DNA of 64,000 nt from Phycisphaerae bacterium (GTDB lineage: Bacteria; Planctomycetota; Phycisphaerae; Tepidisphaerales; Tepidisphaeraceae), in assembly GCA_026004655.1 (NCBI GenBank), contig BPJO01000001.1:62001-126000 (forward strand), written 5' to 3'. This document shows, piece after piece, positions 51,321 through 59,473 of this stretch. Positions within the stretch are counted from its first letter, which is position 1. The number at the start of each line of letters is the position of its first letter. The notes beneath the pieces were generated by a model. That model was not told the DNA's origin, searched no databases, and saw nothing but the letters and a program-made list of their open reading frames with translations. Both the position numbers and the translations under genes were made by a program.

Positions 51321-53522
51321 ATGTCCCTTGCACTTCGTCCGACATTTTCCGAGTCCTGGTATCGCGTGGTGAATCTCCGACCCCGCTTGCGCCCCACCGC
51401 ACAGATCTCCAGACAGTATTACCGGGGTGAACGTTGGTACGTCATCCGCGATCCTGCCGGGAACCAGTTTCATCGGCTTTCGGACCCGGCTTACCGGTTT
51501 GTCGGACTTCTGGACGGTTCTCGTACGGTCGGAGAAGCCTGGGACTTGGTCGGGGGACAACTCGCCGACGACGCACCCACCCAACCGGAAGTCCTTCAAA
51601 TTCTCTCTCAACTGTACGCAGCCAATCTGATCGAGACCGACATCACTCCGGATTCAGCGGTCGTGCTCAAACGTCAAAAACTGCACTTCAATCGCAAGAT
51701 GAAGCAGCGGTTGATGAACCTGCTGTTTCCACGCATCCCCTTGTGGGATCCGGACGTGTTTATCAAATCCTGGATGCCGGTCATTCGTGTGATGATCAGC
51801 TGGTTCGGGGCCTTTGTCTGGCTGGCAGTGGTCGGATCGGCGGTCATCGCGCTTGCACCGCATTGGGAGGCTTTGTTCGGACAGACGACACACCTGTTTC
51901 AAAACATCGACCCGAATTCCGCTTGGTTGCTTTGGTTGACCTTTATCGTGATTAAGTTCATCCACGAAATGGGCCACGCCTTTTCATGTCGACGGTTCGG
52001 TGGAGAAGTCCACGAAGTGGGGATCATGTTTCTGGTCCTCGTACCAACCCCCTACGTCGATGCGTCCAGCGCGTGGGCGTTTCCCAATAAATGGAAGCGC
52101 ATTTTCGTGGGTGCAGGGGGAATGATTTTTGAGCTGTTCGTGGCCGCGATCTGCGGGTTCATCTGGCTGGCCACTATGGGCTCTCCAGGATTGATCAATC
52201 AGCTAGCTTACAACACCATGCTGATCGCATCGGTCAGCACTATCCTGTTCAATGCCAACCCTCTTTTGCGTTATGACGGGTATTATATTCTGTCAGATTT
52301 CTGGGAAATTCCCAATCTTCAACGAAAGAGCAGTGAATATACCCTCGGTCTGATCAAACGACATATTTTCCGTGTCAAACAGCAACACCCGCTACCCCCA
52401 CCCGGACAACGGGTCCAGTTGTTCATCTACGCCATCACGTCGAGCTGTTACCGTATTTTTATCTCACTGGCGATCGCGTACATGCTGTTTTATCTGCTCC
52501 CGCAGGAAGTCAGGATCGTCGGTCTGTTAATGGGAGCTGGCGCGATCATCATGTTCCTGGGCGTACCGATGTTCAAAGCCATCAAGTACCTGTCCACCGA
52601 CCCAGAATTGCACCGCAAGCGTGCCCGAGCGTGGGTCTTCACGGGAGCAGTTACGGCAGCAGTCGTGGTGGCGATCGGGGTGATCAATTTCCCGGTCACC
52701 GTCCGGGCCGAGGGCGTCATCGAAGCCGCCCAGCGGGCCAGAATCTACGTCGAAACCCCCGGTTTTGTCGAAGAAATCAGTGTCAAGGATGGGGACTGGG
52801 TCGAAGCCGGACAGGTCTTGATGATCCTTTCCAATCGACAGGAGTCCACCGAACTGGCCAAACAACAGGACGAATTGTCCGTCACCGAATTGCAGATCCG
52901 GGAATCCCTGGCCACCGATCCGGCAGCCTACAAGGTATATGTCGAACGCAAAAAACGCCTCTCGGCCATCCTGGAACAACAAAAACAGAGGGTCGATCGG
53001 CTGGTGCTTCGCGCGCCGATCGCTGGCAAGGTTGTTGCCCCGGAACTGCATCATCTGGCAGGCGCGTATCTGCCCAGTTCTCAGGAGGTGATGCAAATCG
53101 CACAGGAAGGAGAACTCGAAGCCTTCGTGCTGATCGAAAACAGTGAACGCCAACGGTTGGATGATGCCGGGAATTATACAGCGGAGTTGCGGGTCGTCGG
53201 TGACATCGACACGACCGTGCCGGTCGAGCACCGCAACATCACGATCCTCCCGGCGGCCAAACGGGAAGTGCGCTCCGCAGCCCTGACCCATCTGGGCGGA
53301 GGCGCCCAGCAACCGGATCCGACCGATCCGTCTCAACCCGCAACAGCCAATCCCCAGTTCGAAGCTCGCATTCGTTTTCCCAATAACAACCCCGAAACCG
53401 GAGAACCTTATTACCCCGGGCAAAGGGTGTATGTTCGATTCAAAACCGCCTATCCCGAACCGTTGGCGGTCCAGTGGTATCGGTGGTTCAGACAGTTGAC
53501 CATGAATGCGCAGCAGTCATAG
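51321..53522 (+). CDS. PqqD-like / M50 site-2 protease / HlyD fusion protein
   Basis: The 733-residue protein has three parts. Residues ~28-100 match PqqD-like peptide-binding domains (WYVIRDPAGNQFHRLSDPAYRFVGLLDGSRTVGEAWDL and a C-terminal LSQLYAANLIETD). Residues ~145-450 are a multi-helix site-2 protease core with the zinc motif FIHEMGHAFSCRRFGGEVHEVG and the second ligand region FNANPLLRYDGYYILSDFWEIPNL. After a last helix, residues ~465-725 are an HlyD adaptor (GFVEEISVKDGDWVEAGQVLMILS; LRAPIAGKVVAPELHHLAGAYL). A peptide-recognition domain, intramembrane protease and export adaptor in one chain suggest handling of an exported or processed peptide. It is third of the four-gene operon. Confidence 0.82.
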   Translation: MSLALRPTFSESWYRVVNLRPRLRPTAQISRQYYRGERWYVIRDPAGNQFHRLSDPAYRFVGLLDGSRTVGEAWDLVGGQLADDAPTQPEVLQILSQLYAANLIETDITPDSAVVLKRQKLHFNRKMKQRLMNLLFPRIPLWDPDVFIKSWMPVIRVMISWFGAFVWLAVVGSAVIALAPHWEALFGQTTHLFQNIDPNSAWLLWLTFIVIKFIHEMGHAFSCRRFGGEVHEVGIMFLVLVPTPYVDASSAWAFPNKWKRIFVGAGGMIFELFVAAICGFIWLATMGSPGLINQLAYNTMLIASVSTILFNANPLLRYDGYYILSDFWEIPNLQRKSSEYTLGLIKRHIFRVKQQHPLPPPGQRVQLFIYAITSSCYRIFISLAIAYMLFYLLPQEVRIVGLLMGAGAIIMFLGVPMFKAIKYLSTDPELHRKRARAWVFTGAVTAAVVVAIGVINFPVTVRAEGVIEAAQRARIYVETPGFVEEISVKDGDWVEAGQVLMILSNRQESTELAKQQDELSVTELQIRESLATDPAAYKVYVERKKRLSAILEQQKQRVDRLVLRAPIAGKVVAPELHHLAGAYLPSSQEVMQIAQEGELEAFVLIENSERQRLDDAGNYTAELRVVGDIDTTVPVEHRNITILPAAKREVRSAALTHLGGGAQQPDPTDPSQPATANPQFEARIRFPNNNPETGEPYYPGQRVYVRFKTAYPEPLAVQWYRWFRQLTMNAQQS

Positions 53523-53571
53523 TCGAGAATAAAACAATGTTCGGCCGATTGAGAAACAGACTGTAACGGGT

Positions 53572-55512
53572 ATGACCACTGCCGCTGCTGAGCTTTATCA
53601 GATTTTTGACGCCCGACGGGTCAAAGCCCCGGAATTGAAGGGTTTAGACATCCCCGCGCACGCGATCACCGGTGCGATCAGAAATCGGTTGCCGGTCTTG
53701 GCACGTCTGAAAAAGGCTACGGAACGAATCGAAGCATTTGAACCCGAAGTCCAAACACTCGCCGACGCGCGCTTTCGGGAAGAAATCGAACAGATGCGCG
53801 TGCTGGCACGGTTGAACCGACTCAAAGGCGAACCCTACCTTCGAGCGTTTGCCCTGGCCAGAGAAGCTTGTGTCCGGGCGTTGGGCAAACGACCTTATCC
53901 CGTACAGATCATGGGTGCCCTGGGCATGTGCGAATCGCGTATCGTCGAAATGGCCACCGGGGAAGGCAAAACGATCACAGCGGCGTTGGCAGCGAGCGTG
54001 ATGGCCTGGTCAGGCAAACCGGTGCATGTCATCACGGTCAACGACTATCTGGTCGCGCGTGACGCAGAGAACATGGGGCCGTTGTACCGACGGATGGGGC
54101 ACACCTACGGGGCGGTCGTTCACGAAACGACCCCGATGGAACGAGTGGACATTTACCGTCGAAATGTGGTTTATGTGACAAGCAAGGAGCTTGTGGCCGA
54201 CTTTTTGCGAGACCAGATCATGCTCGGAACCCTCCGGACCTCGGGTCAGACTGCGGTCAGCCTACTAGGGGGTGGGGGCATTCGTTCCATGTTGCAGGTG
54301 CCCGGATTATTCCGGGTCATCGTGGACGAAGCTGATTCGCTGCTGATCGACGAAGCTGTGACCCCTTTGATCATCTCAAACTCACCCGAAGACGAACCCA
54401 ACGCCGACCGATATCGTGCCGCTATGGCTTTGGCGGAGCGACTGGAAAATAAACGTGATTTTACGATCGATAAGGAAATCCGGAATGTCGATCTGACCGA
54501 AAGAGGCCGACAACGCCTCGAAGAGCTGTGCGCCGGTGACACGTCGGGATTTTGGAAAGGTTCTCGCAGACGTGAAGAGCTGGTGACACAGGCTTTGGTC
54601 GCCAAATACTGCTTTATTCGAGATGAACAGTACCTGATCGATTCGCAGGGCAAGATCCAGATCATTGACGAGTTTACCGGACGGGTAATGGCAGACCGGT
54701 CCTGGCGACACGGGCTTCACCAGGCGATCGAGATCAAAGAAGGCGTCAAGGTCACCGCAGACAAGGAGAATCTGGCCAGAATCTCCTTTCAACGATTTTT
54801 CCGTCAGTACCCTGATATGAGCGGTATGACCGGAACGGCCTGGGAAAGCCGTGGCGAGTTCTGGCAGATTTATAATCGGACGATCGTACGGATTCCGACC
54901 AACAAACCCTGCATTCGCAAACAGTTGCCCGTGCGGATGTTCGCAACCTTAGAGGCCAAGTACGACGCGATCATCAAACGGGTCTGCGAACTAAACGATA
55001 AAGGCATTCCGGTCCTGGTCGGTACACGAAGCGTCTGGGCCAGCGAAGACATCAGCCGACGTCTGACGTCAGCCGGGCGAACGCATCGCGTTTTAAATGC
55101 CGCCCAAAATGCCCAAGAAGCGAATATCATCGCCGAAGCAGGACAGATCGGAAAAATCACCGTGGCCACCAACATGGCCGGTCGTGGGACCGACATTCAT
55201 CTAGGACGCGGTGTAGCCGAACTCGGCGGGCTGCACGTTATCGCGACCGAACCCCACGGCTCAGCCCGGGTGGACCGACAACTTTTCGGACGTGCCGCCC
55301 GACAGGGAGATCCGGGGTGTGCTCAAATGTTTGCCAGTATTGAAGATGACTTGTTCAAACGGCACGCCCCACGGTTACGCCACCTGTGGCGACTGATCGG
55401 GGCCAAACGTCTGATCAAAATCGCCCAGGCGCGTGCCGAGCGTCTGGCACGGTTTAATCGCAAACAGGTCCTCAAAGCCGACGACTGGATGGATCAGTCC
55501 GTACCCTTCTGA
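53572..55512 (+). CDS. Short SecA-like preprotein translocase ATPase (SecA2-type)
   Basis: The 646-residue protein keeps the SecA motor: Walker A MATGEGKTITAALA (~residue 127), VNDYLVARDAENMGPLY, VYVTSKELVADFLRD, the DEAD region VDEADSLLIDEAVTPLIIS, the preprotein cross-linking insert with IDEFTGRVMADRSW, MSGMTGTAWESRGEFW, NMAGRGTDIHLGRG and GRAARQGDPG. It ends shortly after a scaffold-helix remnant and lacks most of the C-terminal helical wing, scaffold and zinc-binding tail of normal 830-950-residue SecA. It is therefore unlikely to be the housekeeping SecA. It starts 49 bases after the PqqD-M50-HlyD gene and is the last gene of the operon. Confidence 0.85.
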   Translation: MTTAAAELYQIFDARRVKAPELKGLDIPAHAITGAIRNRLPVLARLKKATERIEAFEPEVQTLADARFREEIEQMRVLARLNRLKGEPYLRAFALAREACVRALGKRPYPVQIMGALGMCESRIVEMATGEGKTITAALAASVMAWSGKPVHVITVNDYLVARDAENMGPLYRRMGHTYGAVVHETTPMERVDIYRRNVVYVTSKELVADFLRDQIMLGTLRTSGQTAVSLLGGGGIRSMLQVPGLFRVIVDEADSLLIDEAVTPLIISNSPEDEPNADRYRAAMALAERLENKRDFTIDKEIRNVDLTERGRQRLEELCAGDTSGFWKGSRRREELVTQALVAKYCFIRDEQYLIDSQGKIQIIDEFTGRVMADRSWRHGLHQAIEIKEGVKVTADKENLARISFQRFFRQYPDMSGMTGTAWESRGEFWQIYNRTIVRIPTNKPCIRKQLPVRMFATLEAKYDAIIKRVCELNDKGIPVLVGTRSVWASEDISRRLTSAGRTHRVLNAAQNAQEANIIAEAGQIGKITVATNMAGRGTDIHLGRGVAELGGLHVIATEPHGSARVDRQLFGRAARQGDPGCAQMFASIEDDLFKRHAPRLRHLWRLIGAKRLIKIAQARAERLARFNRKQVLKADDWMDQSVPF

Positions 55513-55585
55513 TCCATCAAAGCCTCGAACCCCTGCATCCCTTCTCGACAGGTCACCGCAACTTTCCCCTGAGGATCATGGATAA

Positions 55586-57055
55586 CTATTGCCCGATTAC
55601 TCCGATGAGAGGTGCAGCCGGGGTTGGTTTGCGCAGATAGTGCTGAATGTCGGGAAGAGACTTGCGGTCTACCCGATGATTCAATACATAATGCTGTTTC
55701 AAATATTCGTAAAACGCCGGACCATAATTCAATCGATCCAGCAAGAGCTGGTAAGGTTGGTAAGTTTTCAGAACCTCGATGATGCGTTCATCGCTCAGTT
55801 CACCGGTTTTCTGACGTTTGACCGATATGACGGCCAGAGGAGGGGGCACCATCAGGCCTGCCCGAAAAGCCAGCATAAGTCGGTCGGTATAGACCCATTT
55901 GCTAGCCCCCGTGTTCTGTTCCAGGAGACGGATTAACCTCGGACCGGCGCCGTCGTGACCTTCAGCCAGTCGGTAGATCGCCCGACACGCGGTATAAGTC
56001 CCCCATCCGATAATAAGGCATACGGCCACGCGTGCCCAGTACTGAGATTTAACGGTCGACCATTTCCAACCCCGATCCCAAAGATGGATCACCATTCGAC
56101 CAGCCGCCCAAGCGGTTGGAATCATCAGCAAAAGCCCATGATGTCTCCAGACAGGCCAATGGTTGTGAAGGACCAAGGCGGCCGTGGCAAACCAGATAAA
56201 AGGCAACGCATGACGCCACCCATGTTTCCGGGTCATCAACAACAATGAGCTACATGCCAGAACCGCCAGCATCCAGTCACGCCGCATCAAAGTCAGGACT
56301 GGTGAAATGCTTTTGTCCGGATTCAGTTCGGAAGCTTTCAGATGGGGCTGGGTAAGCTGCCATAGGTCTGTGCCCGTTGCGTACAAGATGACCCAAAAGG
56401 TCAGAACCAACCCAACCGTGTACAAGCCCAGTCCGGTCACCCGCTTTTTGAAGGGGACCTGATCCAGAACCGGTCTAAGTGACACCAGACACATTACCCC
56501 GATCATGGGCAATATTAAACCGGTAAAAGCCTTGATCTGGATTGAGACTCCCATGACCGTCCCGGCTAGCAAAGCCCAGTAAGGGGCTCCTGTTTTGCGA
56601 AAAACCACGACCAACCAGACCGACATCATCCCGACCGCCAACGCCGGCAAACCGATCATGACCGAAAAACTGTACAACGCATACCAGTTCGCCCCTGCCA
56701 GTAACAAGGTCGCGACCCAGGCATGACGCTCATTTTCCAAAAATCGTAGTGTCTGCTGAAAGCTCCACAAAAGCAGAATTGACAACAGTAGTACCAGGAT
56801 CCTTGACCCGATGACCCCTGGTCCGAATACCTCGAACCATCCGGCCAACGCATACGTGAATACCGGTGGCTGATCCGACCAGATCTGACGGTACAGAGAA
56901 TATCCGTTCGAAAGCAGCAAGGCCTTCATCAGGTTGATGCCTTCGTCGGTATCGTATTCAAAGTCATTCGACCAAAGACCTGTACAAAGGACGACCAATC
57001 CGAAAAGCAAGGGAATCCAACCGTGCAGTTTTTCAAAGTATGTTGTCAAGATCAC
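55586..57055 (-). CDS. GT-C type membrane glycosyltransferase (PMT/ArnT-like)
   Basis: The 489-residue protein has about ten membrane helices. The first extracytoplasmic loop carries FEYDTDEGINLMKALLLSNGY and then WSDQPPVFTYALAGWFEVFG, the acidic and 'Q/H-PP' motifs of the GT-C/PMT_2 fold that uses lipid-linked sugar donors on the outer face of the membrane. The C-terminal ~120 residues are soluble and extracytoplasmic (LMLAFRAGLMVPPPLAVIS). It probably adds a sugar to a lipid, glycan or protein. It starts at a GTG and is not clearly in an operon; the nearest gene on the same strand is the response regulator upstream. Confidence 0.82.
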   Translation of the reverse strand: MILTTYFEKLHGWIPLLFGLVVLCTGLWSNDFEYDTDEGINLMKALLLSNGYSLYRQIWSDQPPVFTYALAGWFEVFGPGVIGSRILVLLLSILLLWSFQQTLRFLENERHAWVATLLLAGANWYALYSFSVMIGLPALAVGMMSVWLVVVFRKTGAPYWALLAGTVMGVSIQIKAFTGLILPMIGVMCLVSLRPVLDQVPFKKRVTGLGLYTVGLVLTFWVILYATGTDLWQLTQPHLKASELNPDKSISPVLTLMRRDWMLAVLACSSLLLMTRKHGWRHALPFIWFATAALVLHNHWPVWRHHGLLLMIPTAWAAGRMVIHLWDRGWKWSTVKSQYWARVAVCLIIGWGTYTACRAIYRLAEGHDGAGPRLIRLLEQNTGASKWVYTDRLMLAFRAGLMVPPPLAVISVKRQKTGELSDERIIEVLKTYQPYQLLLDRLNYGPAFYEYLKQHYVLNHRVDRKSLPDIQHYLRKPTPAAPLIGVIGQ

Positions 57056-57147
57056 AGCGTTTCCATCTTCACGAACCCGACAAGATACTGAAGTTTTCTT
57101 CCGGGAAAACCCAAAACTGCAGAATCATTTTCGATGGTCATGAAGGA

Positions 57148-57852
57148 TCATCCCATGGCCACGTTCGGTTCGGTGCCCGGTTGGGACTCACTGAGCATAT
57201 ACCCCCGACCGACGATCGTATGGAAGTAATTGTTTTCAAAGGGTTTATCCACCTTATTGCGTAACCGAGCCATGAACACCTCCACCACGTTGCTTTCGGG
57301 GGAGTTGTTGGCTTCCCAGACGGCTTGGACCAATTCATGACGTGTAATTAACCGTCGGGGATGACGTAAAAAATACTCCAGAATTGCCATTTCGCGACTG
57401 GTCAGACGGATTTTTTGACCGGTGCGGGTCACTTCCAACGTACGCAGATCAAAAACCAGATCATTGAACTTCAAAACCGCGCTTTCGCCGGGTTCACACC
57501 GTCTGACAAGAGATCTCACGTGGGCCAGAACCAGTGCGGGTGTGACCGGCCATTCCAAAACCTCGTCCACCCCGACATCCAGCGCCTTGATCTTGGTCTG
57601 TTCATCCGGTTCACGCATCAACAGGAGGATCGGCCAACCGATATCGGCTTGTCGCAACTGTTGGGCCAGATGCACCCCTCGTCCGTCGGCCAGACGATCA
57701 TCCGAAATGACCACACAATACCGATCCTCCGTCGCAGACTTTACCGCTTCGGTCAAGGTCGAAACCATCTTTAATTCGATGTGCTGAACGTCCAGCGCTT
57801 CCCCGAGGACTTTTTGCACTTCTCGATCGGTGGAGACAACCAACGCTTTCAT
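57148..57852 (-). CDS. OmpR/PhoB-type response regulator with degenerate receiver
   Basis: The 234-residue protein has an N-terminal receiver (residues ~1-120) and a C-terminal winged helix (~130-225: IRLTSREMAILEYFLRHPRRLITRHELVQAVW and VFMARLRNKVDKPF..YFHTIVGRGYML). The receiver keeps Asp residues at the phosphorylation strand (CVVISDDRLADGRGV), but the usual Thr/Ser becomes ILLLMREPD and the invariant Lys before Pro is Trp (VLEWPVTP). It may thus work without phosphorylation. No histidine kinase is adjacent. It likely activates or represses genes by binding direct repeats; targets are unknown. Confidence 0.9.
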   Translation of the reverse strand: MKALVVSTDREVQKVLGEALDVQHIELKMVSTLTEAVKSATEDRYCVVISDDRLADGRGVHLAQQLRQADIGWPILLLMREPDEQTKIKALDVGVDEVLEWPVTPALVLAHVRSLVRRCEPGESAVLKFNDLVFDLRTLEVTRTGQKIRLTSREMAILEYFLRHPRRLITRHELVQAVWEANNSPESNVVEVFMARLRNKVDKPFENNYFHTIVGRGYMLSESQPGTEPNVAMG

Positions 57853-57938
57853 GATATTACCCTTTCCTCATGTCGCGTTGATGCTACGTCACCGAGATAT
57901 GAAAAAATAATGAAACCTTGATGAGCAGATAATAAGCT

Positions 57939-58676
57939 TCAATCCGGTTTCGTCTTCAACCAGTCCGGGGAAGGATTCGGACAACCTTCAGGCACCTTCC
58001 CCCCATCCACCGGCGCAGCCCAACGGACAGCATTTCCGATGATCCGCAGGACCTGAGGGTTGTGATAACTCGGATATGTTTCGTGCCCCGGACGGAAATA
58101 AACGATCTTCCCGACCCCGCGCTGCCAGGTCATGCAACTACGGAACACTTCGCCGGTAGAAAACGAACTAATCAACAACAGTTCGTCCGGCTCAGGGACA
58201 TCAAAATACTCCCCATACATTTCTTCGTGCTCCAGAACGAAATGATCATCGATCCCGGCCAGAATCGGGTGCCCCGGTTTGGTGACGAACAGGGCTTCAC
58301 GTCCCCCTTCATCCCGCCATTTCAAATTACAGGTCGTTCCCATCAGACGTTTGAAAATCTTGGAATGATGACCGCTGTGCAGCACGACCAGTCCCATGCC
58401 CGCTAAAACCCGTGACTGCACCCGACTCACAATCGTATCCTGTACTTCCGCGTGGGCCATATGCCCCCACCACAGCATCACATCCGTCGTATCCACGATA
58501 GACTGTGACAAACCGTGTTCAGGCTCGTCCAGTGTCGCAGTACGTACTTCGATTCCGCCCAACGTCTTTAAATAGGTCGCAAGAGTCTGATGCATCCCGT
58601 CGGGATACAGCTTGCGGACCTGTTCATTTCTCTTTTCATGACGATATTCGTGCCAGACAGTGACTCGGATGGGCAT
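57939..58676 (-). CDS. ThuA-like domain protein
   Basis: The 245-residue protein matches the ThuA (trehalose utilisation) family, which has a class I glutamine-amidotransferase-like fold: [33 protein letters not shown] at the start, [40 protein letters not shown], and [11 protein letters not shown] with [21 protein letters not shown] near the end. Members are linked to sugar metabolism, often next to Gfo/Idh dehydrogenases, but the reaction is not settled. There is no signal peptide, so it is cytoplasmic. No sugar transporter or dehydrogenase is next to it here. Confidence 0.9.
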   Translation of the reverse strand: MPIRVTVWHEYRHEKRNEQVRKLYPDGMHQTLATYLKTLGGIEVRTATLDEPEHGLSQSIVDTTDVMLWWGHMAHAEVQDTIVSRVQSRVLAGMGLVVLHSGHHSKIFKRLMGTTCNLKWRDEGGREALFVTKPGHPILAGIDDHFVLEHEEMYGEYFDVPEPDELLLISSFSTGEVFRSCMTWQRGVGKIVYFRPGHETYPSYHNPQVLRIIGNAVRWAAPVDGGKVPEGCPNPSPDWLKTKPD

Positions 58677-58800
58677 AAAGACCTCGTTTGATGTTTAATC
58701 GTTTAACCGACTCTGATTGTACAAAGTCTTTTTCGAGCATCCATCTCATACGATCCTCAATTGCATTTCAAGCGTCTCAACGGTACGTTCTTTGTAACCC

Positions 58801-59379
58801 ATGCGGTGTCCGTACTGTCAATCTGACAAAGATTCATTGAAAGTCATCGACTCGCGCGCCTGCGACGGCGAGCGATCGATCCGACGTCGAAGACAGTGTA
58901 CGAAATGCAAAAAACGTTTCACAACCTATGAACGGATTGAAGGTTCGGTCAAGTTAACCGTCGTCAAACGGGACGGACGACGGGTACCTTGGGAGCGACA
59001 GAAAATCCTCAACGGTCTGGAACGGGCTTGCTTCAAGCGTCCGGTACCCGAGGAAGAATTGCTCAGGATCGTTGAAGACATCGAAGAGGAATGCTTTACC
59101 AATCACGATCGTGAAGTTCCTACCAAAACCATTGGAGAAATGGTTGCCGAACGGTTACGTCGTCTGGATCAGGTTGCTTATGTCCGTTTTGCCTCGGTTT
59201 ACAAACAGTTCAAGACCCTGGACGAACTGATTCAGGAAGCTCAAAGCGTCCTGGATGCCAAACGATTTGAGGACCCGACTCAAGGACGGTTGTTTCTGGA
59301 CCCCCCTACGACGGGACCGAATCGAGACAATGGTCAGTCGGTCAAGTCTCGATCCCAAACCGCCAGAACGGATGATTGA
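58801..59379 (+). CDS. nrdR: Transcriptional repressor NrdR
   Basis: The 192-residue protein begins with the NrdR zinc ribbon MRCPYCQSDKDSLKVIDSR...RRRRQCTKCKKRFTTYER, with the four Cys in two CxxC pairs. The ATP-cone follows (LTVVKRDGRRVPWERQKILNGLERACFKRPV... VAERLRRLDQVAYVRFASVYKQF). It senses dATP/ATP and represses ribonucleotide reductase genes. The C-terminal ~40 residues extend beyond the usual 150-160 and look disordered. No nrd structural gene is in the window. The ATG at 58801 follows a 124-base gap divergent from ThuA, in which I did not find a convincing NrdR box. Confidence 0.96.
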   Translation: MRCPYCQSDKDSLKVIDSRACDGERSIRRRRQCTKCKKRFTTYERIEGSVKLTVVKRDGRRVPWERQKILNGLERACFKRPVPEEELLRIVEDIEEECFTNHDREVPTKTIGEMVAERLRRLDQVAYVRFASVYKQFKTLDELIQEAQSVLDAKRFEDPTQGRLFLDPPTTGPNRDNGQSVKSRSQTARTDD

Positions 59380-59473
59380 GACACAACCCGAGGGACGAAA
59401 TTATTCTGGAATGGGCTGAAACATCCCGGTGGCAGTTTCGAACCGTCCTCGGATCATGCGGAGTAGTAGAAGA

